Assembly: GCA_944372575.1 (NCBI GenBank)
Contig: CALVZS010000016.1
Location: 1-36,872, forward strand
Length of the DNA: 36,872 bases
Source of the DNA: an uncultured Clostridia bacterium
GTDB lineage: Bacteria; Bacillota; Clostridia; Christensenellales; Borkfalkiaceae
Direction: 5' to 3'
In this document: one piece after another, positions 1 through 7,286 of the stretch
Layout: the number at the start of each line of letters is the position of its first letter
Position numbering within the stretch: position 1 is the stretch's first letter
Made by a program: the position numbers and the translations under genes
The notes under the pieces: generated by a model
Seen by the model: only the letters and a program-made list of their open reading frames with translations
What the model was told of the DNA's origin: nothing
Databases searched by the model: none

Positions 1-2
1 AC

Positions 3-611
3 GACTGGATCGACGTGTGGAAAAAGCACTTCCGTCCCCTGCATATCGGTAAAAACGTGGTCATCGTTCCCGCGTGGATCGGCTACACGCAGGAGGCGGA
101 CGAGGTCATCGTCACGCTCGATTCCAACATGGCGTTCGGCACGGGCGAACATGAGACGACCGCCATGTGTCTGGAGGCCTTGCAGGAGGCCATGAAGGAG
201 GGGGATACGGTTATCGACGTGGGCTGCGGCAGCGGCATCCTAGGCATCGCCGCGGCAAAGCTGGGCGCGAAGGTGTGCTACCTTACGGATATCGACCCCG
301 TCGCCGTGGAGAGTGCCAAGCACAATGCGCTCATAAACGGCGTGTCGCAGAAGGTCATCGTTGCCCATTCCGATCTGCTGGAGGATTCCTCCGTGCGCGG
401 CGACGTGGTGCTCGCCAACATTACGGCGGAGATCCTCGTGCGCCTTGCCCCCTCCATGCCCAAAAATCTCAAGGAGGGCGGCACGCTCATTTTAAGCGGC
501 ATCATCGCCGACCGGCTTCCTGCCGTGAAGGAGGCGTTCGCCGCGCAGGGGCTCACGCTCTGTGCCGAGCGCGGCAGGGGCGAGTGGTATGTGCTCGTCT
601 ATAAGAGGTGA
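3..611 (+). CDS. prmA: Ribosomal protein L11 methyltransferase PrmA (5' end outside window)
   Basis: PrmA uses S-adenosylmethionine to trimethylate ribosomal protein L11. The window opens inside the gene: the first full in-frame codon is at 3, and reading continues upstream of the GTG at 15, so that GTG is not the start. The visible 202 residues are the catalytic Rossmann domain. Family signatures are FGTGEHETT ahead of the SAM site, the SAM-binding loop VIDVGCGSGILG, the acidic TDIDP turn, and LANITAEIL where PrmA carries its substrate-side motif. The N-terminal L11-recognition domain is missing only because of the window edge. rsmE follows after 3 nt, the usual order in Bacillota, where dnaK-dnaJ often lies upstream. 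Identity is very secure. Confidence 0.95.
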   Translation, partial: DWIDVWKKHFRPLHIGKNVVIVPAWIGYTQEADEVIVTLDSNMAFGTGEHETTAMCLEALQEAMKEGDTVIDVGCGSGILGIAAAKLGAKVCYLTDIDPVAVESAKHNALINGVSQKVIVAHSDLLEDSSVRGDVVLANITAEILVRLAPSMPKNLKEGGTLILSGIIADRLPAVKEAFAAQGLTLCAERGRGEWYVLVYKR

Positions 612-614
612 AAC

Positions 615-1331
615 ATGGCTGCACCCAAACGCTTTTTCGTTGAGAATATGCAAGAGGATATGATGCTTCCCGAACAGGAGGCGCGCCATGCCAGGAACGT
701 ATTGCGCCTTTCGGAGGGGGACGAGGTCACCCTGTTCGACGGCAGCGGCAGGGAGTATTCCGCCGTTGTCACGCGCGCGGACAGGCAGGGGATTTCCGTA
801 CACGTCGTGCGCGAGGATATCTCCGACCGTGAGCCGAAGACGTGGGTATTTCTGCTCATCGGTGCGCTCAAGGGGGACAAGACGGAGCTGGTCGTGCAGA
901 AAGCGACCGAACTGGGCGTCATGCGCATCGGCGTGTTTTCCTCGCGCTATTGCTCCGCCTACATGAATGAGAACAAGCTCGAGCGGCTGCGGCGCGTCGC
1001 GCGCGAGGCCGCCAAGCAGTGCCTGCGCGCATCGGTGCCTCGTGTGGAATACTACGAGACGCTGGAGGACGCCCTGCGCGCCGGATCGGAGTGCGTCACA
1101 CGGCTGTTTGCCTGTGAATTTATCACGGAGACGGAGTCGGATATCATCGATACAGGCGCCACTGTCTGCGCTGTGGTGGGCAGTGAAGGGGGCTTTTCCG
1201 AGGAGGAATATGCACTTGCGCAGAGGCTTGGCTACTGCGGCGTTTCGCTCGGGAAACGCATCCTGCGCGCCGAGACGGCCGCTGTCGCCCTGCTCGCCGT
1301 CATCATGCACGAGGCGGGGGAGCTGGGATGA
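615..1331 (+). CDS. rsmE: 16S rRNA (uracil-1498-N3)-methyltransferase RsmE
   Basis: This 238-residue protein is a SPOUT-class enzyme that methylates N3 of U1498 in 16S rRNA in the 30S decoding region. The N-terminal PUA-like domain contains HARNVLRLSEGDEVTLFDG. The C-terminal trefoil-knot domain carries the SAM-binding VGSEGGFSEEE and LGKRILRAETAA motifs typical of RsmE. Length is normal. The ATG at 615 follows the prmA stop closely with a purine-rich stretch (AGAGGTGAAAC) ahead of it. Its stop overlaps the mtaB start by 4 nt (ATGA), so the genes are probably translationally coupled. Confidence 0.95.
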   Translation: MAAPKRFFVENMQEDMMLPEQEARHARNVLRLSEGDEVTLFDGSGREYSAVVTRADRQGISVHVVREDISDREPKTWVFLLIGALKGDKTELVVQKATELGVMRIGVFSSRYCSAYMNENKLERLRRVAREAAKQCLRASVPRVEYYETLEDALRAGSECVTRLFACEFITETESDIIDTGATVCAVVGSEGGFSEEEYALAQRLGYCGVSLGKRILRAETAAVALLAVIMHEAGELG

Positions 1332-2551
1332 AGGCGTGCATCCTTACGCTCGGCTGCAAGGTGAACGAGGCGGAGAGCGATTCCCTTTCCGCGGGGCTGG
1401 AGGCGCGCGGCTGGCAGACCTGCCGCACCCCCTGCGCCGCTGACCTGTACATCATCAACACCTGCGCCGTCACGCAGGAGGCGGAAAAAAAGAGCCGCCA
1501 GGCGGTGGCGCGCCTGACAAAGTTCAACCCGTCCGCGCCCGTCATCGTGTGCGGCTGCGCTTCGCAGCGCGACCCCGCCGCCTTCGCCGCCCGCCCGGGC
1601 GTGACGGTGGTCACGGGGACGGGCAGGAAGGACAAAATCTTTGACCTGATTGACGAGGAGGGCGTCTTTCTGGAGAACGACGCCGCCTTCTGCGAGCTCC
1701 CCGCGCCCAAGCGCACGCACACGCGGCAGAACATCCGCATCCAGGACGGGTGCGACCGCTTCTGCTCCTATTGCATCATTCCCTATCTGCGCGGGCGCTC
1801 CCGTTCGCGCGGTATGGAGGGCATCCGTGCGGAGGCGATGGCGAGCGGCGCGCGCGAGATCGTGCTGACGGGCATCGACATCACCTCCTACCGCGACGGC
1901 GAACACGATCTGGGCGATCTGCTCCTCTTTCTGAAGGACGTGCCTGCGCGCATTCGCCTGGGCTCGCTGGAAGAGGGCATCGTCACGGACGATTTTCTGA
2001 AAAAGATGAGGGCGGCGGGCAACGTGTGCGAGCACTTTCACCTCTCGCTGCAGAGCGGGTCGGACGCCGTTCTGCGCGCCATGAACCGCCGCTATACGCG
2101 CGCGCAGTACCTGCAGGCGTGCGCGCGCATCTATGAAACGTTCCCCGATGCCGCGATCACGACGGACATCATCGTAGGCTTTCCGACCGAGACGGAGCAG
2201 GACTTTTTGCAGAGCCTCTCCATCGTGGAGGAGGCGGGGTTTGCGCGCGTACACGCCTTTCCCTATTCCCCCCGCCCGGGGACAAACGCCGCAAAGCGCG
2301 CCGATCTGCCCGCCGCCCTCAAAAAGGAGCGCATGGGGCGGATGCTCGCCTGTGCGCAGGCGGCGCAGGAGCGCTACCTTGCGCGGTTTGCGGGGAGGCG
2401 GCTTGCGGCGCTCTTCGAGGAGGACGGCGGCTACACCGCCAACTACATCCGCGTGTACGGCGAGGGCGCAAGGGAGGGGGGCATGTACGAGGTCACTCTC
2501 GAAAGACGCGAAAAAGACGGCTACCATGCCGCCATCGGAAAGGAGATATAG
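1328..2551 (+). CDS. mtaB: tRNA t6A37 methylthiotransferase MtaB
   Basis: MtaB is a radical-SAM iron-sulfur enzyme that converts t6A at position 37 of ANN-decoding tRNAs into ms2t6A. The 407-residue protein has the three methylthiotransferase parts. The N-terminal MTTase domain has cluster cysteines at about C10 (LGCKVNEAES), C46 (INTCAVT) and C75/C77. The radical-SAM domain has CDRFCSYC at C142, C146 and C149, followed by PYLRGRSRSR. A C-terminal TRAM-like region ends the protein. LGCKVNEAES and the overall length favour MtaB over MiaB or RimO. It overlaps rsmE by 4 nt, and the HIT gene follows after 3 nt. Confidence 0.93.
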   Translation: MKACILTLGCKVNEAESDSLSAGLEARGWQTCRTPCAADLYIINTCAVTQEAEKKSRQAVARLTKFNPSAPVIVCGCASQRDPAAFAARPGVTVVTGTGRKDKIFDLIDEEGVFLENDAAFCELPAPKRTHTRQNIRIQDGCDRFCSYCIIPYLRGRSRSRGMEGIRAEAMASGAREIVLTGIDITSYRDGEHDLGDLLLFLKDVPARIRLGSLEEGIVTDDFLKKMRAAGNVCEHFHLSLQSGSDAVLRAMNRRYTRAQYLQACARIYETFPDAAITTDIIVGFPTETEQDFLQSLSIVEEAGFARVHAFPYSPRPGTNAAKRADLPAALKKERMGRMLACAQAAQERYLARFAGRRLAALFEEDGGYTANYIRVYGEGAREGGMYEVTLERREKDGYHAAIGKEI

Positions 2552-2554
2552 TAT

Positions 2555-2890
2555 ATGGAAAACTGTGTATTCTGCAAGATCATGGCGGGGGAGATCCCCT
2601 CTGCCAGGGTGTATGAGGACGGGGAGATCGTCATCTTCAGGGACATCGAACCCAAGGCAAAGATCCACCTCCTGTGCGTGCCGCGTGAGCACTTTGCGCT
2701 GCTTTCGGAGGCGGACGATGCGCGCGCCGCCCTTTTGGGGCGCACGCTCCAAAAGATCGGCGCCCTCGCGCCGCAGCTCGGCCTTGCGGACGGGTACCGC
2801 CTGATCATCAACCAGGGCGAGAATGCGGGGCAGAGCGTGCATCACCTGCACATCCACATTCTGGGCGGGCAGACGCTCGAATGGGAATAA
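2555..2890 (+). CDS. hinT: HIT-family nucleotide-binding hydrolase (HinT-like)
   Basis: This 111-residue histidine-triad protein belongs to the branch that hydrolyses purine nucleoside phosphoramidates and related adenylates. It opens with CVFCKIMAGEIPSA, the usual HinT start, and ends with the triad HHLHIHILGG at about residues 96-104. Length is normal for the single-domain family. It is the last gene of the prmA-rsmE-mtaB-HIT operon and is followed by an intrinsic terminator at 2919-2954. The physiological substrate cannot be read from sequence. Confidence 0.92.
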   Translation: MENCVFCKIMAGEIPSARVYEDGEIVIFRDIEPKAKIHLLCVPREHFALLSEADDARAALLGRTLQKIGALAPQLGLADGYRLIINQGENAGQSVHHLHIHILGGQTLEWE

Positions 2891-2895
2891 CGGAC

Positions 2896-2924
2896 GTATA
2901 AATCGGGAAAGACAGGTCAAAACT
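2896..2924 (+). promoter_or_regulatory. Putative forespore (sigma-F-like) promoter of the YwmB-like gene
   Basis: GTATA at 2896-2900, a 14-nt gap and GGTCAAAACT at 2915-2924 resemble the sigma-F pattern (GYWTA, about 15 nt, GGnnAnAnTR). An almost identical arrangement precedes the next gene at 3383-3411. The -10 fit is imperfect, so the sigma factor is an inference; the shared pattern is the stronger evidence. The expected transcription start, near 2931, lies inside the left arm of the terminator hairpin. Confidence 0.45.
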
Positions 2925-2954
2925 CCTTCCGCAGCCAATGCGGGAGGAGTTTTT
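2919..2954 (+). terminator. Intrinsic terminator of the prmA-HIT operon, overlapping the next gene's RBS
   Basis: Positions 2919-2933 pair with 2939-2953 as a 15-bp stem containing one G-U pair, around a 5-nt loop, ending in a run of five T. The right arm contains GGGAGGAG (2942-2949), the Shine-Dalgarno sequence of the gene starting at 2958. Read-through RNA would therefore hide that ribosome binding site. Confidence 0.85.
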
Positions 2955-2957
2955 GTT

Positions 2958-3374
2958 ATGCGGAAAGGTCGTCTGCGCGGCGTCGCGGCCGTCGCAATGT
3001 GTTTTGTGTGTGCGGCGTTTGCCTATGCGCTCACCCGCCTGCCCGTCTTTGCGGGGGAGGGATATGAATTTTCGTCCGGCACTTCCTCCTCCGCGCATAT
3101 CGAGCGCACCGATGCACCCTTTTCCTACAAGCTCTTTCATGCCGTTGCGGGGGAGAGCGCGCGCTTTTCGGGGGACGTCTGCGCGCAGCTCATCGCCTCC
3201 TACCGCGCCGAGGTGCTCTTCTGCGAGGAGGCGTGCGGCGTTACCAACTACTACTGTTTTTCGCCGCTGCTCGGGGCGGGCATCCTGCTGGACGGGCGGC
3301 AGGTCAACCTGCACATCGCAGTGGACGGTGGGCAGACGGCGGCGGGAACGCCCGTGATCTTCGGCGGATTTTAA
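2958..3374 (+). CDS. Small exported protein, YwmB-like C-terminal region
   Basis: A 138-residue protein with a basic N-terminus and one hydrophobic segment (about residues 8-22), so it is exported or membrane-anchored. The ATG at 2958 is chosen because GGGAGGAG lies 8 nt upstream; the frame stays open further 5' but would run back into the HIT gene. The C-terminal pattern VNLHIAV...GTPVIFGGF resembles the end of B. subtilis YwmB (MNLQIAL...GTPIV). In Bacilli ywmB lies near murA, spoIID and spoIIQ, and a spoIIQ-like gene follows here. The protein is much shorter than YwmB, so at most part of that family is represented. No biochemical function is known to me. Expression is probably sporulation-linked. 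Confidence 0.6.
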   Translation: MRKGRLRGVAAVAMCFVCAAFAYALTRLPVFAGEGYEFSSGTSSSAHIERTDAPFSYKLFHAVAGESARFSGDVCAQLIASYRAEVLFCEEACGVTNYYCFSPLLGAGILLDGRQVNLHIAVDGGQTAAGTPVIFGGF

Positions 3375-3382
3375 AAAAGTAC

Positions 3383-3411
3383 GTATAAAATCATGCGGGG
3401 CGGTCGAAGAT
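3383..3411 (+). promoter_or_regulatory. Putative forespore (sigma-F-like) promoter of the spoIIQ-like gene
   Basis: GTATA at 3383-3387, a 14-nt gap and GGTCGAAGAT at 3402-3411 repeat the architecture found at 2896-2924, including the flanking AC before GTATA. In B. subtilis spoIIQ is a sigma-F target, which fits. The -10 element deviates from the Bacillus consensus, so the assignment is tentative. Confidence 0.45.
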
Positions 3412-3438
3412 CTACATACCAAACGGAGGGGTATCATC

Positions 3439-4110
3439 ATGAAAGAAGAGAAAAACAACACCAAGGCAAACAATCCCGGCAAGAAGACGCTCTACTATGC
3501 TCTGATGCTCATCGGCATCCTTCTGCTCGCGGCGGCGACCGTTCTGACGGTCTACTTCACGACGCGCGGCGCAAACGACGTCATGGACGATCCCAGCATT
3601 CAGACGCCAGACGACGGTGCGGACGATACGCCCGGGGGACAGGAGGATCCGGACGGAGACGATGAGCCGGATGAACCGACGGGCGGGGAAGTTCTGTATG
3701 TCGCGCCTGTGGCGGCGGAGAGCTATTCGGTGGAATTCGACGCCGTATATGCCAACAAGCTGACGGGCTTTTACTACCGCCATCAGGGCGTGGACTTTGC
3801 CGCGGCGGCGGGCGCGCAGGTGTATGCCGTGGCGGACGGCACAGTGACGGACATCAGCCTTTCGCAGGAGCTGGGCAATCTCATTTCCATCGATCACGGC
3901 GACGGACTCGTCTCCGTCTACCGCTTTGTCGAGCCGCTGGAGGGGCTGGAAGAGGGGGATACCGTGAAGCAGGGCGAACAGATCGCCGCGGTTGCCGAGG
4001 CATACGGCGCGGAGGCGGCGGACGGCGCGCACCTGCACTTCGAGATGACACTGAACGGGGAACAGACGGATCCCGCAGCCTACCTCGATCCCGTCTATTC
4101 CGAGAAATAA
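3439..4110 (+). CDS. spoIIQ: SpoIIQ-like membrane-anchored M23 (LytM) protein
   Basis: A 223-residue protein with a lysine-rich cytoplasmic N-terminus, one transmembrane helix (about residues 19-40), an acidic Asp/Pro/Gly linker (about 50-85) and a C-terminal M23/LytM domain. The domain has the zinc motif HQGVD (H115, D119) and the HLH pair (H198, H200), so it may be an active endopeptidase, as in clostridial SpoIIQ; Bacillus SpoIIQ has lost a ligand. SpoIIQ spans the forespore membrane, binds SpoIIIAH and supports engulfment. The YwmB-like neighbour, the sigma-F-like promoter and the one-helix topology favour SpoIIQ over a general cell-wall hydrolase. The RBS is GGAGGGGT near 3425-3432. The gene ends at a strong terminator. 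Confidence 0.72.
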   Translation: MKEEKNNTKANNPGKKTLYYALMLIGILLLAAATVLTVYFTTRGANDVMDDPSIQTPDDGADDTPGGQEDPDGDDEPDEPTGGEVLYVAPVAAESYSVEFDAVYANKLTGFYYRHQGVDFAAAAGAQVYAVADGTVTDISLSQELGNLISIDHGDGLVSVYRFVEPLEGLEEGDTVKQGEQIAAVAEAYGAEAADGAHLHFEMTLNGEQTDPAAYLDPVYSEK

Positions 4111-4115
4111 AGCAG

Positions 4116-4144
4116 AAAGAGCGCGGAAAAAGCGCTCTTTTTTT
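4116..4144 (+). terminator. Intrinsic terminator after the spoIIQ-like gene
   Basis: AAAGAGCGC (4116-4124) pairs perfectly with GCGCTCTTT (4132-4140) around a 7-nt loop, and the T run continues to 4144. Confidence 0.9.
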
Positions 4145-4166
4145 GCAAAATAATGCACACGCACCG

Positions 4167-4195
4167 TTGATTTTCCCGGAGAAATCCCCTATAAT
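4167..4195 (+). promoter_or_regulatory. Vegetative promoter (TTGATT-17-TATAAT)
   Basis: TTGATT at 4167-4172 and a perfect TATAAT at 4190-4195 are 17 nt apart. It lies just after the previous terminator and about 30 nt before the next start codon, so it should drive the gene at 4227. Confidence 0.85.
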
Positions 4196-4226
4196 AAGAG
4201 TATGGATGTTTCCGGAGGAGAAAGAT

Positions 4227-4913
4227 ATGTGGTTGAATGAAAATGCAGGCACGCTCGTGCTCATTCTCGGCATCGTGATCGTCGCGCTCGTGGCGGTCGT
4301 TCTGTGCCTTGTTCTTTCGCTGCGCAGCCGGTTTGCTTCGCAGCGGCTGAAATTTGTCGGGCTGTACGCAACGGACATGGCAACGCGGCAGGTATATGCC
4401 TCGCTGACCATCGGCAACCGTTCGGTGAGCGAGATCGCGCTCAAGGAGATCGGGATCAAGAACGGGCGGGTGGCGTTTGACCTTACGCCCCTCTACCGCG
4501 CCAAGCACGGCATGGATGCGCACGCGAATATCGTCATCGAACAGCGCCACAGCGTCGATTTTTATGTGACCGTGCAGGAGTTGGAGGGCATCCTTGTGGA
4601 GGGGAAGGCGGGAGTGCTCCGTCTCTATTCCGTCGACCTCATGGGGAACCTCTATCAGGGCAGGGTGAATGCCGTCCGGCGGATGCTTGCCGACCGTGCT
4701 GCGGGCAGGCTGGCGGAGCCCGCTCCCGCACAGCCCGCAATGCCTGCGCCCGTACAGCCGCCTGCGCCGGAGCCCGCCCCCGTCCCCGTGCAGGAATTTC
4801 AGGACTTCGGCCCGGATACCGTTGCCCGCAAGCTCGTCGTGGGGCCGATGTCCTCGCCCGAGCAGCAGGAGGCGCCGCAGGAGTTCCGCCCCGAGGATCT
4901 CTTCCGCCGCTGA
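4227..4913 (+). CDS. Uncharacterised single-pass membrane protein with Pro-rich tail
   Basis: A 228-residue protein I do not recognise. The ATG at 4227 is chosen because GGAGGAG lies at 4214-4220; further upstream starts would precede the promoter. Residues about 8-34 form one strong transmembrane helix, followed by a basic LRSRFASQRLK stretch, so the bulk is probably cytoplasmic. A globular part of about 120 residues (to about 155) contains LYATDMATRQVYASLTIGN and looks like a beta-rich fold. A Pro/Ala-rich linker (about 165-195) and a Gln/Glu-rich end follow. It has its own promoter and is followed by a hairpin at 4933-4953, so it is probably monocistronic. The downstream Wzz-like gene suggests an envelope role, but that is guesswork. 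Confidence 0.75.
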   Translation: MWLNENAGTLVLILGIVIVALVAVVLCLVLSLRSRFASQRLKFVGLYATDMATRQVYASLTIGNRSVSEIALKEIGIKNGRVAFDLTPLYRAKHGMDAHANIVIEQRHSVDFYVTVQELEGILVEGKAGVLRLYSVDLMGNLYQGRVNAVRRMLADRAAGRLAEPAPAQPAMPAPVQPPAPEPAPVPVQEFQDFGPDTVARKLVVGPMSSPEQQEAPQEFRPEDLFRR

Positions 4914-4932
4914 CAGACCGGAAAAATCATGC

Positions 4933-4953
4933 GCCGCGGCAGTCTGCCGCGGC
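4933..4953 (+). terminator. GC-rich hairpin, probable terminator with weak U-tract
   Basis: GCCGCGGCA (4933-4941) pairs perfectly with TGCCGCGGC (4945-4953) around a 3-nt loop. The following GTTGTCCTTATT is only moderately T-rich. It sits between a stop codon and a new promoter, where a terminator is expected. Confidence 0.6.
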
Positions 4954-4977
4954 GTTGTCCTTATTCTGCCAAAAAAG

Positions 4978-5006
4978 TTGACGAGGCAGGGGAAATCGTG
5001 TATAAT
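4978..5006 (+). promoter_or_regulatory. Vegetative promoter (TTGACG-17-TATAAT)
   Basis: TTGACG at 4978-4983 and TATAAT at 5001-5006 with a 17-nt spacer, 42 nt before the Wzz-like start codon at 5049. Confidence 0.88.
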
Positions 5007-5048
5007 ATCCCTGTCTTAGAGCAAAAGACGGGAAAGGAGAGGTGTGCT

Positions 5049-6419
5049 ATGGATGCACAGGAGCGGGAGAGCGGCATCACGTTCGGGGAGATCTGCCGCC
5101 TGATCGGAAAAAAGATATGGCTGGTGCTCGGGTGCGCCGCAGTTGCCGCTGTCCTTGCGGCGGTTTTGTTTGCGCTCGTGTTCAACCCGATGACGACTTA
5201 TTACAGCATGAGCTTCGAGCTCGTCTATCCTGCGAGCGCCGAACGGCAGTATCCGGACGGTACGCCCTTTTCATACCGCAACATCATCTCGCGCACCATG
5301 CTCGAGGCGGCGAAGCGCAAGGACGAGCGCCTTGCCGGGGTGGACGTCGCCACGATGATCGAAGAAGATCACATCTCCGTCAGCGCGCAGTCGGAGGAGA
5401 ATGAGGAGACGGTCATTTATACCGTCCGCGTCAAGGGCAGCTATTTTTCGGATGCGGAGACGGCGCAGCTCTTCATCCGCAGCGTGGCGGATGCCACGGT
5501 GGACGATATTATGCGGCGCGCCGCAGACGTCTCCTATTCCATCAGCGAGGAGACGTTCAACGGCAACAACTTCGAGGCGCGCCTCGATCTGCTCACCGAA
5601 CTCTATGAGACGCTTCTCGCCGTGTACGATAATTGGCTCTCCGTCTATTCGGCAGGGTATCAGGTCACGGTGAACAGCGTCACCCGTTCGCTCTCCGACT
5701 ACCGCGCCGAGGTGTACGGTCTCTATGTGGACGGCGTGCGCAGCGCGCTCGCCGCCGAGTGCGAAAACGACGGCTACGGCCTTTTGTACGGCGATGAGGA
5801 CGAGATCGTCGTCCAGGAAGCGATCGATGCGCGCGTCGAACAGCTTCAGCGCGAATACCGGCTCAATCAGAATATCATCGATTCCCTCTCGGGACTTGCG
5901 TCGCCTGCGCGGAGCCTGTCCGCCTCCGCGCAGGAGGAGCAGCCTTCCCAGCCCGTTGCGGACGTCTCGCAGCTGCTCGCCTATTACTCCGAGCGCAACG
6001 CCATCATCGCCAACCAGCTCGGCGCCGCTGTGGACGGGGTGAGCGAACCGGACGGCACACTCACCGCACAGGAGGCGCAGAAGTTTGCCCAGAAGCTCAA
6101 CGGCTATTTTGCCAGCCTGAACGGGGCAGCGGAGACCCTTAAAAACGTCATGACCGCGATCTACCGGCAGAACACGTTTGCGGAATTTGTCTCGCAGAAT
6201 GCGGACAGCACGGGGGATACCAGCGTCATCCTTGTCGCCGTTGCGGCGTTCGTGATCGTATTCCTCATCGCCGCCATCATCGTCAGCAGCGCGGCATATT
6301 CGGCACAGCGCAGGGCAGGGGGCGGATCGGATACGTCCGGGACTTTGCCCGCCGATGCGCCCGGAGCTTCGCCCGCCGATGCGCCCGAAGCGCAGGAGGA
6401 TCGGGATCCCGGGGAATGA
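5049..6419 (+). CDS. Wzz-like chain-length-determinant family membrane protein
   Basis: A 456-residue protein with polysaccharide co-polymerase topology: a short cytoplasmic N-terminus, TM1 at about residues 22-44 (LVLGCAAVAAVLAAVLFALV), a long extracytoplasmic part of about 340 residues with helical or coiled-coil-prone stretches, and TM2 at about 393-417 (VILVAVAAFVIVFLIAAII). A Pro/Ala/Asp-rich cytoplasmic tail follows. No tyrosine-kinase domain is attached and no glycosyltransferase or flippase gene is adjacent, so a role in capsule chain length is inferred from topology only. The ATG at 5049 follows GGAAAGGAGAGG; the open frame upstream would start before the promoter. A near-duplicate Pro-Ala-Asp-Ala-Pro repeat occurs near the C-terminus. 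Confidence 0.7.
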   Translation: MDAQERESGITFGEICRLIGKKIWLVLGCAAVAAVLAAVLFALVFNPMTTYYSMSFELVYPASAERQYPDGTPFSYRNIISRTMLEAAKRKDERLAGVDVATMIEEDHISVSAQSEENEETVIYTVRVKGSYFSDAETAQLFIRSVADATVDDIMRRAADVSYSISEETFNGNNFEARLDLLTELYETLLAVYDNWLSVYSAGYQVTVNSVTRSLSDYRAEVYGLYVDGVRSALAAECENDGYGLLYGDEDEIVVQEAIDARVEQLQREYRLNQNIIDSLSGLASPARSLSASAQEEQPSQPVADVSQLLAYYSERNAIIANQLGAAVDGVSEPDGTLTAQEAQKFAQKLNGYFASLNGAAETLKNVMTAIYRQNTFAEFVSQNADSTGDTSVILVAVAAFVIVFLIAAIIVSSAAYSAQRRAGGGSDTSGTLPADAPGASPADAPEAQEDRDPGE

Positions 6420-6427
6420 GCGCAGCC

Positions 6428-6453
6428 GCGCCCGCCGCTTCTGCGGCGGGCGC
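6428..6453 (+). terminator. Perfect 11-bp GC hairpin after the Wzz-like gene
   Basis: GCGCCCGCCGC (6428-6438) pairs with GCGGCGGGCGC (6443-6453) around TTCT. No proper T run follows (ATATCGTCAGCCTT), so termination may be weak. Intercistronic stabilisation is the alternative. No clear promoter was seen before the next gene at 6492. Confidence 0.55.
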
Positions 6454-6491
6454 ATATCGTCAGCCTTATATCGGAATCTGGGAGAAAGGGG

Positions 6492-7286
6492 ATGTATCAG
6501 CATCATATCGAGAGCGCACAGCGCATGAAGGAATATTTTGCCGGGCAGCCCGGCGTGATCGCCGTCATCTGGGACGGCTCGGTGGTCAAGGGCAACGAGC
6601 GCCCCGATTCGGACATCGATGCCATCATCGTCGTCACGCCCGAAAAGTATGGCGAACTTGCCGCGCAGAACCGGCTTGCGGAGGTCATCACGGGCCGCTG
6701 CACCTACGAGGGCGGCTATTTTGACGTCAAATATAAGACCAAGGCCATCCTGCAGCGGGCGGCACGGTATGCCAGCGAACCCACGCGCAATGCCTATGTC
6801 AAGGCAAGGGTGCTCTGGACGGCGGACGAGGACATCCCCGCGCTCGTGAATGCCATCGAGGCATACCCCGAGCACACCGTGCAGCAGAAGATCGCCTGTT
6901 TCTGCGCCAATCTGCAGCTCAACCGCGGGTACTTTCTGAATATCGTGCCGGAGGAGAACAGCTATATGCGCGCCCATCTCGCGCAGGAGATCGTGTACAG
7001 CGTCTACCGCCTCATCCTCATCGAAAACAGGCAGCTCTTTCCCTGCAACCGCCGGCTGGAGGAGACGGTGCTCGCCTGCAAAAAGCGCCCCGAAAACATT
7101 GTGCAGCTGGGCAGGGACTTTTTGCGGGAGATCACGCCCGCGCGGTGCGAGGCATTCGTCACCGCCTTCTGGGAACAGAGCGCCCTCCCGCTCGACGACG
7201 ACGTGAGCAGGAGCTGCTCGCAGTATGTCAGATACTATGAGGACTGGTGGCTGGAGGAGGCGCCGCCCTTCCCCAACGAATGGTGA
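6492..7286 (+). CDS. Nucleotidyltransferase-fold (KNTase-like) protein
   Basis: A 264-residue protein with an N-terminal nucleotidyltransferase signature: GS at residues 29-30, then RPDSDIDAIIVV, placing the metal-binding Asp pair at D41 and D43. This is the core of the kanamycin-nucleotidyltransferase/DNA-polymerase-beta superfamily, whose members transfer NMP groups to antibiotics, proteins, RNA or small molecules. The remaining about 180 residues are mostly helical and may be a substrate-binding domain. The acceptor cannot be inferred. The ATG at 6492 follows GAGAAAGGGG. The stop overlaps the next start by 7 nt (ATGGTGA), so the two are probably co-translated. Confidence 0.75.
   Translation: MYQHHIESAQRMKEYFAGQPGVIAVIWDGSVVKGNERPDSDIDAIIVVTPEKYGELAAQNRLAEVITGRCTYEGGYFDVKYKTKAILQRAARYASEPTRNAYVKARVLWTADEDIPALVNAIEAYPEHTVQQKIACFCANLQLNRGYFLNIVPEENSYMRAHLAQEIVYSVYRLILIENRQLFPCNRRLEETVLACKKRPENIVQLGRDFLREITPARCEAFVTAFWEQSALPLDDDVSRSCSQYVRYYEDWWLEEAPPFPNEW

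Noticed and set aside
1232..2938. Long minus-strand open frame opposite rsmE, mtaB and the HIT gene
   Set aside because: It overlaps three securely identified genes and crosses operon boundaries; His/Arg/Ala-rich shadow.
5271..6977. Long minus-strand open frame opposite the Wzz-like and nucleotidyltransferase genes
   Set aside because: Shadow frame; it crosses the hairpin at 6428-6453 and has no family signature.
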